DNA from: Acidobacteriaceae bacterium | GTDB taxonomy: Bacteria > Acidobacteriota > Terriglobia > Terriglobales > Acidobacteriaceae | Direction of reading: 5' to 3' | Assembly (NCBI GenBank): GCA_027452245.1 | Contig: DAIDGW010000202.1 | Coordinates: 1-47,192, forward strand | DNA length: 47,192 bases | In this document: positions 14,330-21,372 of the stretch, piece by piece | How the letters are laid out: each line of letters begins with the position of its first letter | How positions within the stretch are numbered: position 1 is the first letter of the stretch | Program-made: the position numbers and the translations under genes | Notes under the pieces: generated by a model | The model's input: the letters and a program-made list of their open reading frames with translations, nothing else | Told to the model about the DNA's origin: nothing | The model's database searches: none

Positions 14330-16147
14330 TCAAACCTTCGAAGCGGGTTTCGAGAATTGCAGCGTCCGCGTAATGCCTTCGCCTTCTTTCACAAATATCT
14401 GCTGATTGGCTTTGATGTCCTTCAACGCATCGATCTGCCCACTGGGCCAGCGAATTTCCAGTACATCGACCTTCTCCGCTTTTTCCAGCCCAAAATGAAT
14501 CCGCAAATCGTTTTGCGAGATATAGCTTCCCCCGCTCCGCACCTCGTCAATCTGCCGGTGCGGTTTGGACTCCCCGGCGACATGCGTGGTGCAGGTGAGC
14601 CGCGCCCCGATTCCGCTGCGGTTCGATTTCGTGCCGATCAAGCGAATCTTGATCCAGTTGTTGCTCAGCTTCGAATCGCAACGCAACAACTGCGGATAAT
14701 CATTCACCGTGTTCACCACCACGTCGATATCGCCGTCGTTGTCGAAATCCCCGAAGGCGCAACCGCGGCATGGCGCCGGTTGCGAAATCCCCGGCCCCAC
14801 CTGGAACGAAATGTCCTCAAAGTGCCCATTCCGGCGGTTGCGGTACAGCAACTTCCGCTGCGGATAGCCCGCCTCGGTCTTCAACTGCTCGACCTCGGGA
14901 TACACATGCCCGTTGCAGATCAATATGTCGGGCCATCCGTCATTATCAAAATCGAAAAATCCCACGCCCCATCCCAGAAACTGCGTATGCGCGCCCAGTC
15001 CCGCTGTGAACGTCGCGTCCTCAAAATTCCCTCCCCCCTGGTTGTGATAAAGCGACGGAGTATCTCCCGCAAAATTGGTCTTCACGATATCGAGATTTCC
15101 GTCCAGATCGTAGTCCGCGGCCGACACCCCCATTCCCGCTTGCGGCTTCCCATCTGGACTCAGAGCGCACCCCGCTTCAATCGCAATGTCCTCGAAGCTT
15201 CCGTTCTTCTTGTTGTGATACAACGCGCTGGCGGCGGAATCGTCAGCCACGTAGATATCGGGCCAGCCGTCGTTATCGAAATCCGCGGTCAGCACCCCCA
15301 AACCGTACGTCCCGTTTGCCTTGAAAATTCCGGCCGCTTCCGAAACGTCAGTGAACGTGCCATCCCCGTTGTTGTGATACAGAATGTTCTTCCCGCCCTG
15401 CAATCCCGGAGGACCGCACGCCACCAGCACCCCCTTGTACAGGCACGGGCCCGACTCGGGCACCGGGGCGGTCGCCAGGTCCATATCGATGTAATTGGCA
15501 ATGAATAAATCGAGGTGCCCGTCGCGATCGTAATCGACAAATGCGCATCCTGTGTTCCAGCGCGTCGTCTTCCCGGCGACTCCGGCTTTCTGGCTCACAT
15601 CCGTGAACGTGCCATCGCCATTGTTGTGATAGAGCACGTTCTTGCCGTAGTAAGTCACGAACAGGTCGTCCCAGCCATCGTTATCGTAGTCGCCGACGCA
15701 CACGCCCTGTCCCCAACCCGAGTGCCCCACTCCAGCTTTCGCCGTCACATCGGTAAACGTTCCGTCGCGATTGTTCTTGAATAAATGGGAGATCGGCTCC
15801 CTTCCCGCGGGAAATCCCTCCAGCCTCCAGCCATTCACGAGGAAGATATCCAGCCAGCCGTCGTTGTCGTAATCGTAGAACGCGACTCCGCAACCGGTCG
15901 TTTCCAGAAGATACTTGTTCTTGTGCTCGCCGCCAAAGATAGTCTTGGCGTTCAGGCCTGATTCGCGGGCAATGTTCACAAAGCTGACACCAGGGGCACT
16001 GGACGCCGTCGTTCCCGTGTCTTTCTTTTCCGCTGCCTGCCCAAGGAATCTTTCATACGGACGAGCCCACGCCAGAATGCTTTCCAGCGGAAGCACGAGA
16101 GCCGATCGGCTAAGGGATTCCAAAAATGCGCGGCGTGATGGGAACAA
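14330..16147 (-). CDS. CRTAC1-family protein: FG-GAP/VCBS repeats plus ASPIC/UnbV domain (Tat signal)
   Basis: This 605-residue paralogue of the protein at 12423-14219 aligns along the whole length (compare ESGLNAKTIFGGEHKNKYLL with KAGLTAQEIFGGVNTKKYII). The N-terminus FPSRRAFLESLSRSALVLPL contains a twin-arginine motif (SRRAFL), so export is probably by Tat, already folded, unlike its Sec-type partner. Calcium-type loops repeat (YDYDNDGWLDIFLVNG, VDYDRDGHLDLFIANY, ADFDNDGWPDIYVADD, FDFDNDGWPDILICNG). The ASPIC/UnbV domain is near 480-585 (GTKSNRSGIGARLTCTT; LEIRWPSGQIDAL). The start codon is TTG at 16147, directly before the Tat motif. The genes converge across 110 bp. An inverted or local duplication is likely, but the sequences have diverged well. 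Confidence 0.88.
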   Translation of the reverse strand: MFPSRRAFLESLSRSALVLPLESILAWARPYERFLGQAAEKKDTGTTASSAPGVSFVNIARESGLNAKTIFGGEHKNKYLLETTGCGVAFYDYDNDGWLDIFLVNGWRLEGFPAGREPISHLFKNNRDGTFTDVTAKAGVGHSGWGQGVCVGDYDNDGWDDLFVTYYGKNVLYHNNGDGTFTDVSQKAGVAGKTTRWNTGCAFVDYDRDGHLDLFIANYIDMDLATAPVPESGPCLYKGVLVACGPPGLQGGKNILYHNNGDGTFTDVSEAAGIFKANGTYGLGVLTADFDNDGWPDIYVADDSAASALYHNKKNGSFEDIAIEAGCALSPDGKPQAGMGVSAADYDLDGNLDIVKTNFAGDTPSLYHNQGGGNFEDATFTAGLGAHTQFLGWGVGFFDFDNDGWPDILICNGHVYPEVEQLKTEAGYPQRKLLYRNRRNGHFEDISFQVGPGISQPAPCRGCAFGDFDNDGDIDVVVNTVNDYPQLLRCDSKLSNNWIKIRLIGTKSNRSGIGARLTCTTHVAGESKPHRQIDEVRSGGSYISQNDLRIHFGLEKAEKVDVLEIRWPSGQIDALKDIKANQQIFVKEGEGITRTLQFSKPASKV

Positions 16148-16288
16148 AAATTTGACCTGACCCCAGTCGGCGATGCTGTGTTCGCCCCTTAGTTCTTATA
16201 TTCAGAGCTGAAACCGTTTGCAACCCCGAAACCCCGCACCTTCGCGCCCTGCCTGGCTACAAACCCGCGCAGAAACCAGAATCAGCGT

Positions 16289-16726
16289 TTAAGTTGCTAA
16301 TACCAGTTCGTGCCCCGCTTCCCGCAATATCTCGACCGCGCTCCCGCCGAGATCTTCCGGAATCAGCACATGATCGGTGTCATAGGTGGAGATTGCGAAT
16401 ATCGGTATGCCCCGGCTTGAAAGCGGCTGGATGAATGACAATAAAACTCCGGCCAGCGAAAACGGGAAGGGACCCTCGAGTTTGAGGCAAATCCACCGCT
16501 CGGGACTATGAATCTCTGCCGGAAGGCTTGCCGACGGACAAACAATCGAGAGTTCTTCTGCTGTTCGGGTAATGGAAGAAAACTCCCCACGCCCGGCCCA
16601 CGGCGGCACCGCTGCATTCGGACTGAGTCGAACAATCGCATATCCGCCTGCGAGTTGCCGAAACCTTAGCTTCCGCCGGCTGAGATGCGGGCCCTGCTCG
16701 TCCGGTATGAGACTAGCATTGCTCAT
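16289..16726 (-). CDS. ACT-domain protein (COG3602/3603-like amino-acid-binding)
   Basis: This 145-residue soluble protein has a tandem ACT-like fold. Key blocks are YAIVRLSPNAAVPPWAGRG, FSSITRTAEELSIVCPSA, WICLKLEGPFPFSLAGVLLS and GIPIFAISTYDTDHVLIPED, which match the small stand-alone ACT proteins of the COG3602/3603 type. ACT domains bind amino acids and usually act as regulatory sensors. No enzyme domain is attached. ATG 16726 gives a short polar leader. It lies 22 bp downstream of the wHTH regulator on the same strand and may be the last gene of the membrane protein-regulator operon. Ligand unknown. Confidence 0.75.
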   Translation of the reverse strand: MSNASLIPDEQGPHLSRRKLRFRQLAGGYAIVRLSPNAAVPPWAGRGEFSSITRTAEELSIVCPSASLPAEIHSPERWICLKLEGPFPFSLAGVLLSFIQPLSSRGIPIFAISTYDTDHVLIPEDLGGSAVEILREAGHELVLAT

Positions 16727-16748
16727 TCGGGACCCTCTGTTGCTGGCA

Positions 16749-17129
16749 CTATTCCTCGCGGGTGACCCGAATCCATTCTTCCATCTGATTCAGATATTCG
16801 GTTAGCGCCCGGCGGCCGGTTGCCGTCAGGCGGTATTCGGTGCGGGGAACGCGTCCTTCAAAGAACTTCACGCACGAGATGTATTGCGCCTCTTCCAGTT
16901 TGCGGGCATGCACGCTGAGGTTCCCGTCTGTAGTCTTCAGGATGCGCTTCAGGTCGTTGAAGCTGAGCGATTCATTGGTCGCGAGTGCGCTGACGATTCC
17001 CAGCCGAATCCGCTCATGTATCAGCCGGTCGAGTTCCGGCAACTGTGGCGCGTCCACCGGCGGACGTGCGTGTCCCGCCACGCGCGGGCCTGCATGCTTC
17101 TGTCGTTCCGGGACTGCTCTACCCACCAT
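16749..17129 (-). CDS. Winged-helix transcriptional regulator (PF13601-type)
   Basis: This 126-residue protein's core (about 32-115) reads LIHERIRLGIVSALATNESL, FNDLKRILKTTDGNLSVHAR, KLEEAQYISCVKFFEGRVPR and TEYRLTATGRRALTEYLNQM, the pattern of stand-alone ArsR/MarR-like wHTH proteins of the PF13601 group. The first ~30 residues are Arg/Pro-rich and may not be translated as drawn, because the start at 17129 overlaps the end of the upstream membrane-protein gene by 11 bp; translational coupling is likely. Members of this family are often encoded with a small membrane protein and repress their own operon. The palindrome CTTTGCA-T-TGCAAAG at 17779-17793 is the obvious operator candidate. Confidence 0.8.
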   Translation of the reverse strand: MVGRAVPERQKHAGPRVAGHARPPVDAPQLPELDRLIHERIRLGIVSALATNESLSFNDLKRILKTTDGNLSVHARKLEEAQYISCVKFFEGRVPRTEYRLTATGRRALTEYLNQMEEWIRVTREE

Positions 17130-17739
17130 GCCTCCTCGCGATCAAGCTTCCAAAAACTATGTGCAGCCCCCCAAATCCCGCGGCCAGGAACCAGTTCCCC
17201 CACGCCGCCGGACCCAGCGCCGCCAGTCCGCCAATCACCATGAAGCAGCCCCCCATCACCGGCACGATCGGGATCGAGAACAATCCCCCGGTCAAAATGC
17301 CCGCGCCATAAAGAAGCAGCCATGTCGCTGGCAACGCCGATACCGCCCCAATCTGAAACAACACGAACGTGAGAAATGCTCCAGCGATCAACGGGGGAAA
17401 TAGTCCCAAGGCTACCCTTCGCCCCGGACCGGAGAACAGCGGTAATCCCCGGCGGTTTGCCTTTCGGTACATTGAGACGAACGCTGTGGCAATCGCCACT
17501 ACCGCCTCGCCCAGCCATATCCGCAGCCATGCGAACGACGCATGCTGGTGCGCCGCAAACCATGCCGCAGCCAGTGCCGTCAGACCCAGAAATACCTGCC
17601 CTCCTCCGGAAACTGCCGTGAACGCCGAGGAGCGCTCCATCGTCTCCCGAATGAATCGGAGATCGTCGGCGGCACGCGCCGGAAGCGGACGTATGCGCCT
17701 CGAGAAGCGCCGCGAGCGGTGCTGCCGGTCAGGGAGCAT
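17119..17739 (-). CDS. Membrane protein paired with the wHTH regulator
   Basis: This 206-residue protein has a basic N-terminus, a conserved-looking segment DLRFIRETMERSSAFTAVSG, and about five transmembrane helices (GQVFLGLTALAAAWFAA; LGEAVVAIATAFVSM; VALGLFPPLIAGAFLTFVLF; ATWLLLYGAGILTGGLF; GCFMVIGGLAAL plus the last helix to LHIVFGSLIARRHGG). I do not recognise a function. The gene overlaps the regulator by 11 bp, so the two form an operon. ATG 17739 lies only 5 nt after a possible -10 (TATGCT), suggesting a leaderless transcript. It may be the sensor or target of the regulator, but nothing in the sequence proves it. Confidence 0.75.
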   Translation of the reverse strand: MLPDRQHRSRRFSRRIRPLPARAADDLRFIRETMERSSAFTAVSGGGQVFLGLTALAAAWFAAHQHASFAWLRIWLGEAVVAIATAFVSMYRKANRRGLPLFSGPGRRVALGLFPPLIAGAFLTFVLFQIGAVSALPATWLLLYGAGILTGGLFSIPIVPVMGGCFMVIGGLAALGPAAWGNWFLAAGFGGLHIVFGSLIARRHGG

Positions 17740-17744
17740 GCCCT

Positions 17745-17793
17745 AGCATAAAGCCAAGCCTCGGGGCTGTGTCAAGTTCTTTGCATTGCAAAG
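17745..17793 (-). promoter_or_regulatory. Promoter and palindromic operator for the membrane protein/wHTH operon
   Basis: On the minus strand a consensus -35 TTGACA (17775-17770) is followed after 19 bp by TATGCT (17750-17745), 5 nt before the ATG at 17739. Just upstream of the -35 sits the perfect inverted repeat CTTTGCA-T-TGCAAAG (17779-17793), well suited to a wHTH dimer. The long spacer makes an activator or DNA-twisting mode possible. Confidence 0.5.
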
Positions 17794-17819
17794 CAAAGAG
17801 CTCAGCTCCTGTCGGATCT

Positions 17820-17828
17820 TGCTACCAT
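17820..17828 (+). promoter_or_regulatory. Extended -10 element ahead of the DUF2905 gene
   Basis: TGC-TACCAT ends 7 nt before the ATG at 17836, leaving no room for a ribosome site. A transcript would start at or next to the start codon. Confidence 0.35.
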
Positions 17829-17835
17829 TCAAGTG

Positions 17836-18060
17836 ATGATCGATCTCGGAAAAATTCTGATCGGGCTGGGAGCCCTGCTGGTCATCGCGGGAATCGTCGT
17901 CATCCTGCTGGGACGCATCCACCTCCCCATCGGACGTCTGCCCGGAGACATCCTTTACCGCGGTAAGCACACCACCTTCTACTTTCCTCTGGCGTCGTCG
18001 CTGCTTATCAGCATCGTCTTATCGCTCGTGCTGTATTTCCTCAGTAAAATTCACCGCTAA
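17836..18060 (+). CDS. DUF2905 small membrane protein
   Basis: This 74-residue protein matches the DUF2905 pattern: an N-terminal helix (LIGLGALLVIAGIVVILLGR), the conserved loop LPIGRLPGDILYRGKHTTFY with R-L-P-G-D, and a second helix (FPLASSLLISIVLSLVLYFL) ending SKIHR. Two-helix hairpin in the inner membrane, role unknown. ATG 17836 is preferred to the GTG at 17833 because family members begin directly with a short polar residue run before the first helix. It lies 83 bp upstream of xseA, which has its own -10-like element. Length is normal for the family. Confidence 0.85.
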   Translation: MIDLGKILIGLGALLVIAGIVVILLGRIHLPIGRLPGDILYRGKHTTFYFPLASSLLISIVLSLVLYFLSKIHR

Positions 18061-18131
18061 TCCAACGTTTCCTGCTCACCCTCAAGCTCTGCGGAAATTA
18101 TGCTATTCCGGTCTCTCTCACCTCGCTGGGT

Positions 18132-18137
18132 TACACT
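18132..18137 (+). promoter_or_regulatory. -10-like hexamer for xseA
   Basis: TACACT lies 6 nt before the GTG start of xseA; there is no Shine-Dalgarno in the gap and no good -35. It is one of several cases here that look like leaderless promoters. Confidence 0.35.
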
Positions 18138-18143
18138 GCTTTC

Positions 18144-19517
18144 GTGTCCTCGCTCCAAGACCAGCTCGGATTTAATTTCCGTCCTCCCGAGCGTCGCGTC
18201 TGGACGGTCCGGGCCCTCGTCGCCGCCGTCCGCACCCACATCGAGCGCGAGTATTCCGACGCCTGGGTTGAAGGAGAAATTTCCAACTTCCGTTCCCCCG
18301 ACTCCGGACACCTCTATTTCACTCTCAAGGATGGCACCGCCCAGATCCGGGTCGTGATGTTTCGTTCCTCGGCTCGCCTGTTGCGCTTTCGTCCTGCCGA
18401 CGGCATGCAGGTTGTCGCTCGCGGACGAGTCACCATTTACGAAGACCGGGGCGAACTGCAGATCTCCGCCGAATATCTCGAGCCTAAAGGCGCCGGCTCG
18501 CTGCAGATCGCATTCGAACAGCTCAAGGCAAAACTCGAGGCCGAAGGGCTCTTCGCCGCTGATCGCAAGAAGCCGGTCCCCGCCCTTCCCGCACGTATCG
18601 GCATCGTCACCTCGCCGCAGGGAGCTGCGCTGCGCGACATCCTGAACATCCTGCGCCGTCGCCATCACACCGCGAACGTCATCATCTTCCCCGCACAGGT
18701 TCAGGGAGACTCCGCGCCCCTCGAGGTCGCCGCCGGCCTGAAGTACTTCAATCAGCAGGCCGTAGTTGAGGTCATCGTCATCGCTCGCGGTGGCGGCTCC
18801 GCCGAAGATCTCGCCGCTTTCAACGACGAAGGTCTGGCCCGCACCGTCGCCTTTTCAGACATTCCCGTCATCGCCGCCATCGGACACGAAACCGACTTCA
18901 CCATAGTCGATTTCGTCGCCGACCTGCGCGCGCCCACGCCTTCTGCAGCCGCCGAACTGGTAATTCGTTCCCGCCAGGAAATTGAAGACCAATCCCTCTC
19001 TCTGCTCGATCGCCTCGAACGCGCCATGCGCTATCGCCTCCTGCTGCAGCGCCAGCATCTCACCGAGCTTGCACAGCACGGCGCCTTCGCTCGCATTCGC
19101 GGGTTAATTAACCAACGCCAGCAAAAGGTGGACGATCTTACCCACCGCCTCGAAGTGGCTCAGCGCCAATCCCTCGAACGCATGCGCAGACGCCTCGAAG
19201 CCGTCTCCGCCGCCGTCCGCCACTACGACCTCCGCCTCCTGCTCGCGGGCATGAAGCACCAGCTTCATGCCGGTACCGGAGCCCTGGCCGCCGTCGTGCG
19301 TAATATCCTTCTGCAGAACCGTGTCCGCATGGAGCGCATGACCACCGCTCTCGAATCGCTCTCTCCATTGGCCATTCTCGACCGCGGCTACGCCCTGGTC
19401 TTTGACGAATCCGGCGCGCTGCTCAAGGATGCAAACCGCGTTGAAACCGGACAGGAGATTTCCGCTCGCCTGGCCCGCGGCGAGATTCGCGCCACCGTCA
19501 ACAAAAAATCCCGGTAA
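18144..19517 (+). CDS. xseA: Exodeoxyribonuclease VII large subunit
   Basis: This 457-residue protein has the XseA domains. The N-terminal OB fold (about 20-120) contains WTVRALVAAVRTHIEREYSD, WVEGEISNFRSPDSGHLYFT and LKDGTAQIRVVMFRS. The catalytic core (about 130-330) contains KPVPALPARIGIVTSPQGAA, LRDILNILRRRHHTANVIIF, VIARGGGSAEDLAAFND and PVIAAIGHETDFTIVDFVAD. A long coiled coil (330-440) closes with LSPLAILDRGYALVFDESG. The enzyme degrades single-stranded DNA to oligonucleotides in repair, normally with several small XseB subunits. No xseB follows: the next 178 bp contain no small gene, so the small subunit must be elsewhere. Start GTG 18144 gives the usual short leader before the OB fold. 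Confidence 0.96.
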   Translation: MSSLQDQLGFNFRPPERRVWTVRALVAAVRTHIEREYSDAWVEGEISNFRSPDSGHLYFTLKDGTAQIRVVMFRSSARLLRFRPADGMQVVARGRVTIYEDRGELQISAEYLEPKGAGSLQIAFEQLKAKLEAEGLFAADRKKPVPALPARIGIVTSPQGAALRDILNILRRRHHTANVIIFPAQVQGDSAPLEVAAGLKYFNQQAVVEVIVIARGGGSAEDLAAFNDEGLARTVAFSDIPVIAAIGHETDFTIVDFVADLRAPTPSAAAELVIRSRQEIEDQSLSLLDRLERAMRYRLLLQRQHLTELAQHGAFARIRGLINQRQQKVDDLTHRLEVAQRQSLERMRRRLEAVSAAVRHYDLRLLLAGMKHQLHAGTGALAAVVRNILLQNRVRMERMTTALESLSPLAILDRGYALVFDESGALLKDANRVETGQEISARLARGEIRATVNKKSR

Positions 19518-19645
19518 TCTCCCTTCCCGTCCGCCACCGTCACCAGGTCGCCCTCCTTGTCTTCCCGCTCGTTGCGGAGATAGGGTCGGGCTCAGTCTGG
19601 GCCGCTTCCTTCCCGCCTGCCCCACTCCCGAATTGCGCGGTGCTT

Positions 19646-19651
19646 TACAAT
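19646..19651 (+). promoter_or_regulatory. -10-like hexamer upstream of cdaA
   Basis: TACAAT (preceded by TGCTT) lies 44 nt before the cdaA start and 129 bp after the xseA stop, so the c-di-AMP cluster may have its own promoter. No clear -35 is seen. Confidence 0.3.
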
Positions 19652-19695
19652 GGCATTTCTGGATAGCCTGACTTGCGCCTTGGAGCCACATCCCG

Positions 19696-20571
19696 ATGAT
19701 CTCCTTGCCCACAACTTGGTCATCTGGACTGATGGTCGCTCTCGACATCTTCCTCGTCGCCGCTCTGATCTATCAGGTGCTGCTGCTGATCCGGGGCACG
19801 CGCGCTGCGCCCATGCTCGCCGGCCTCACCCTGCTGGCCGTCATCTTCTACCTCGCTCGCATCGGGCAACTCACGACTCTCGATTGGGTGGTCGGCCGTG
19901 TCCTGCCCTACGTCGCCTTCGCCCTCATCGTCGTTTTTCAATCGGAGATCCGGCACGTTCTCGCCGATCTCGGACGCCGTCTCAGCTTCATCCGCACCTC
20001 CAATGTCGAAAACGATTCCTACGACGACATCGTGCTGGCCGTGAATCTTTTTTCCCAGCACCAGACCGGTGCCCTCATCGTCATCGAACGCGAAATCGGA
20101 CTCCGCACCCACATCGAAAGCGGCGTTCCCCTCGATGCCCGCCTCTCCTACGATTTATTGGCCACCATCTTCCGGCCCAGCGCTCCCTTGCACGACGGAG
20201 CCGTCATCGTCCAGAAGGATCGTATCGCCGCCGCGGCCTGCTTCCTGCCGCTCTCGATGAATCCCATGCTTTCGACTCAGTTAGGAACTCGCCATCGCGC
20301 CGGCATCGGCATCACCGAAGAAACCGATGCCCTCGCCGTGATCGTCTCCGAAGAAACCGGAGCCATCAGTCTCGCCCTCGGCGGCAAAATTGAACGCGAT
20401 CTCACGGTCGAACAACTGCGCACGCGCCTGAGCAGCGAACTGCGCCGCTACATGGCTCCCGTTACGCTGCCCACTTCCATCTCGCCCGACGAGTCCGTCG
20501 TCGATGTCAGCCTCCAACCCTCCCAGAGTCCCGAAGGCGGTCTCGCTTCCGATGCGGAGCAGAAGTCATGA
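19696..20571 (+). CDS. cdaA: Diadenylate cyclase, membrane-bound (CdaA type)
   Basis: This 291-residue protein has three N-terminal transmembrane helices (about 12-33, 38-56 and 64-82), a short coiled linker, and a DisA_N/DAC domain (about 95-230). Both catalytic motifs are intact: LHDGAVIV with D-G-A at 167-169, and GTRHRAGIG with R-H-R at 199-201. The enzyme condenses two ATP to cyclic di-AMP, a messenger tied to potassium, osmotic balance and cell-wall synthesis. The C-terminal ~55 residues are polar and probably disordered. ATG 19696 has GGAG about 10 nt upstream. The gene overlaps cdaR by 4 bp (ATGA), so the two are translationally coupled, and glmM follows, the classical CdaA-CdaR-GlmM set. 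Confidence 0.95.
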   Translation: MISLPTTWSSGLMVALDIFLVAALIYQVLLLIRGTRAAPMLAGLTLLAVIFYLARIGQLTTLDWVVGRVLPYVAFALIVVFQSEIRHVLADLGRRLSFIRTSNVENDSYDDIVLAVNLFSQHQTGALIVIEREIGLRTHIESGVPLDARLSYDLLATIFRPSAPLHDGAVIVQKDRIAAAACFLPLSMNPMLSTQLGTRHRAGIGITEETDALAVIVSEETGAISLALGGKIERDLTVEQLRTRLSSELRRYMAPVTLPTSISPDESVVDVSLQPSQSPEGGLASDAEQKS

Positions 20572-21242
20572 TTTCGTTCATCAGGAAATATGTGATCCAC
20601 AACATCGGGCTGAAACTTCTTTCTCTGATTTTGGCCACCGGTTTATGGGTGATGGTTTCGCCCGATCAGGAGCCTTCCGAAGTCGCCGTCCGCGCTCCCA
20701 TCGTCTTTCGCGGAGTTCCTGCGCACCTGGAGATCAGTTCCGAAGTCATTCCGGAAGCGCAGATCCGCGTTCGCGGACCCGAGCGTGTTCTGCGGCAGCT
20801 CCGCGCCAACGACGTTCATGCCGAACTCGATCTCTCCGGCGTCCAACCCGGAGATCGCACTTTCGATCTCACCGCTCACGAAATTCTCCATCCCCGCGAT
20901 CTGAAAGTGATGCAGGTCGTGCCCGGGCAGGTTCATCTTTCCTTTGACACCCGTATGACCCGCCAGGTACCCATCAGTCCCCGCGTTATCGGCAACTTTC
21001 TTCCCGGTGAAGAGATCACCCAAATTACCGCCGATCCCGCCGCCATCAGCATTACCGGCCCGAGTCACCATGTCGCCAGCGTGGAGTCTGCCACCACCGA
21101 TCCCGTCGACGCCAGCGGTGTTACCGGCAAAATGACCTTCACCACCAACGTCTATGTCTCCGATCCTCTCGTCCAGGTAGTTCAGCCCACCGCCATCCAC
21201 GTCACCGTCTACGTCACCAAGACCGCTGACGAATCGCATTAG
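20568..21242 (+). CDS. cdaR: YbbR-domain protein, CdaA regulator (CdaR-like)
   Basis: This 224-residue protein has one N-terminal membrane anchor (NIGLKLLSLILATGLWVMVS) and then two YbbR repeats (about 40-115 and 125-205), with typical strands such as VVPGQVHLSFDTRMTRQVPI and QITADPAAISITGPSHHVAS. In Firmicutes CdaR has up to four YbbR domains, sits outside the membrane and modulates CdaA activity; this one is shorter. The ATGA overlap with cdaA and the glmM gene after it strongly support the assignment. The symbol is by synteny and architecture rather than by close identity. Confidence 0.88.
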   Translation: MISFIRKYVIHNIGLKLLSLILATGLWVMVSPDQEPSEVAVRAPIVFRGVPAHLEISSEVIPEAQIRVRGPERVLRQLRANDVHAELDLSGVQPGDRTFDLTAHEILHPRDLKVMQVVPGQVHLSFDTRMTRQVPISPRVIGNFLPGEEITQITADPAAISITGPSHHVASVESATTDPVDASGVTGKMTFTTNVYVSDPLVQVVQPTAIHVTVYVTKTADESH

Positions 21243-21372
21243 ATTTGGACCTCTGGTTCCCGCCGTTAAAAATCAGAAATGGGTGGCTCCCGGGGCCTCC
21301 CCCCTGCGAAATTCCCTGATCGAATCCCTCCCCTCGTTTATCATCCAATGTTCGGCTTTTGCCGTGCCTTTC

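Noticed and set aside
12444-15508. Long opposite-strand frames (402 and 394 residues) over the two CRTAC1 genes
   Set aside because: The repeated DxDxDG loops give low-complexity mirrored frames (Val/Glu/Ile-rich); no signal, motif or ribosome site.
19518-19695. xseB small-subunit gene after xseA
   Set aside because: No open frame of the expected ~70-80 residues with a start signal is present in this gap.
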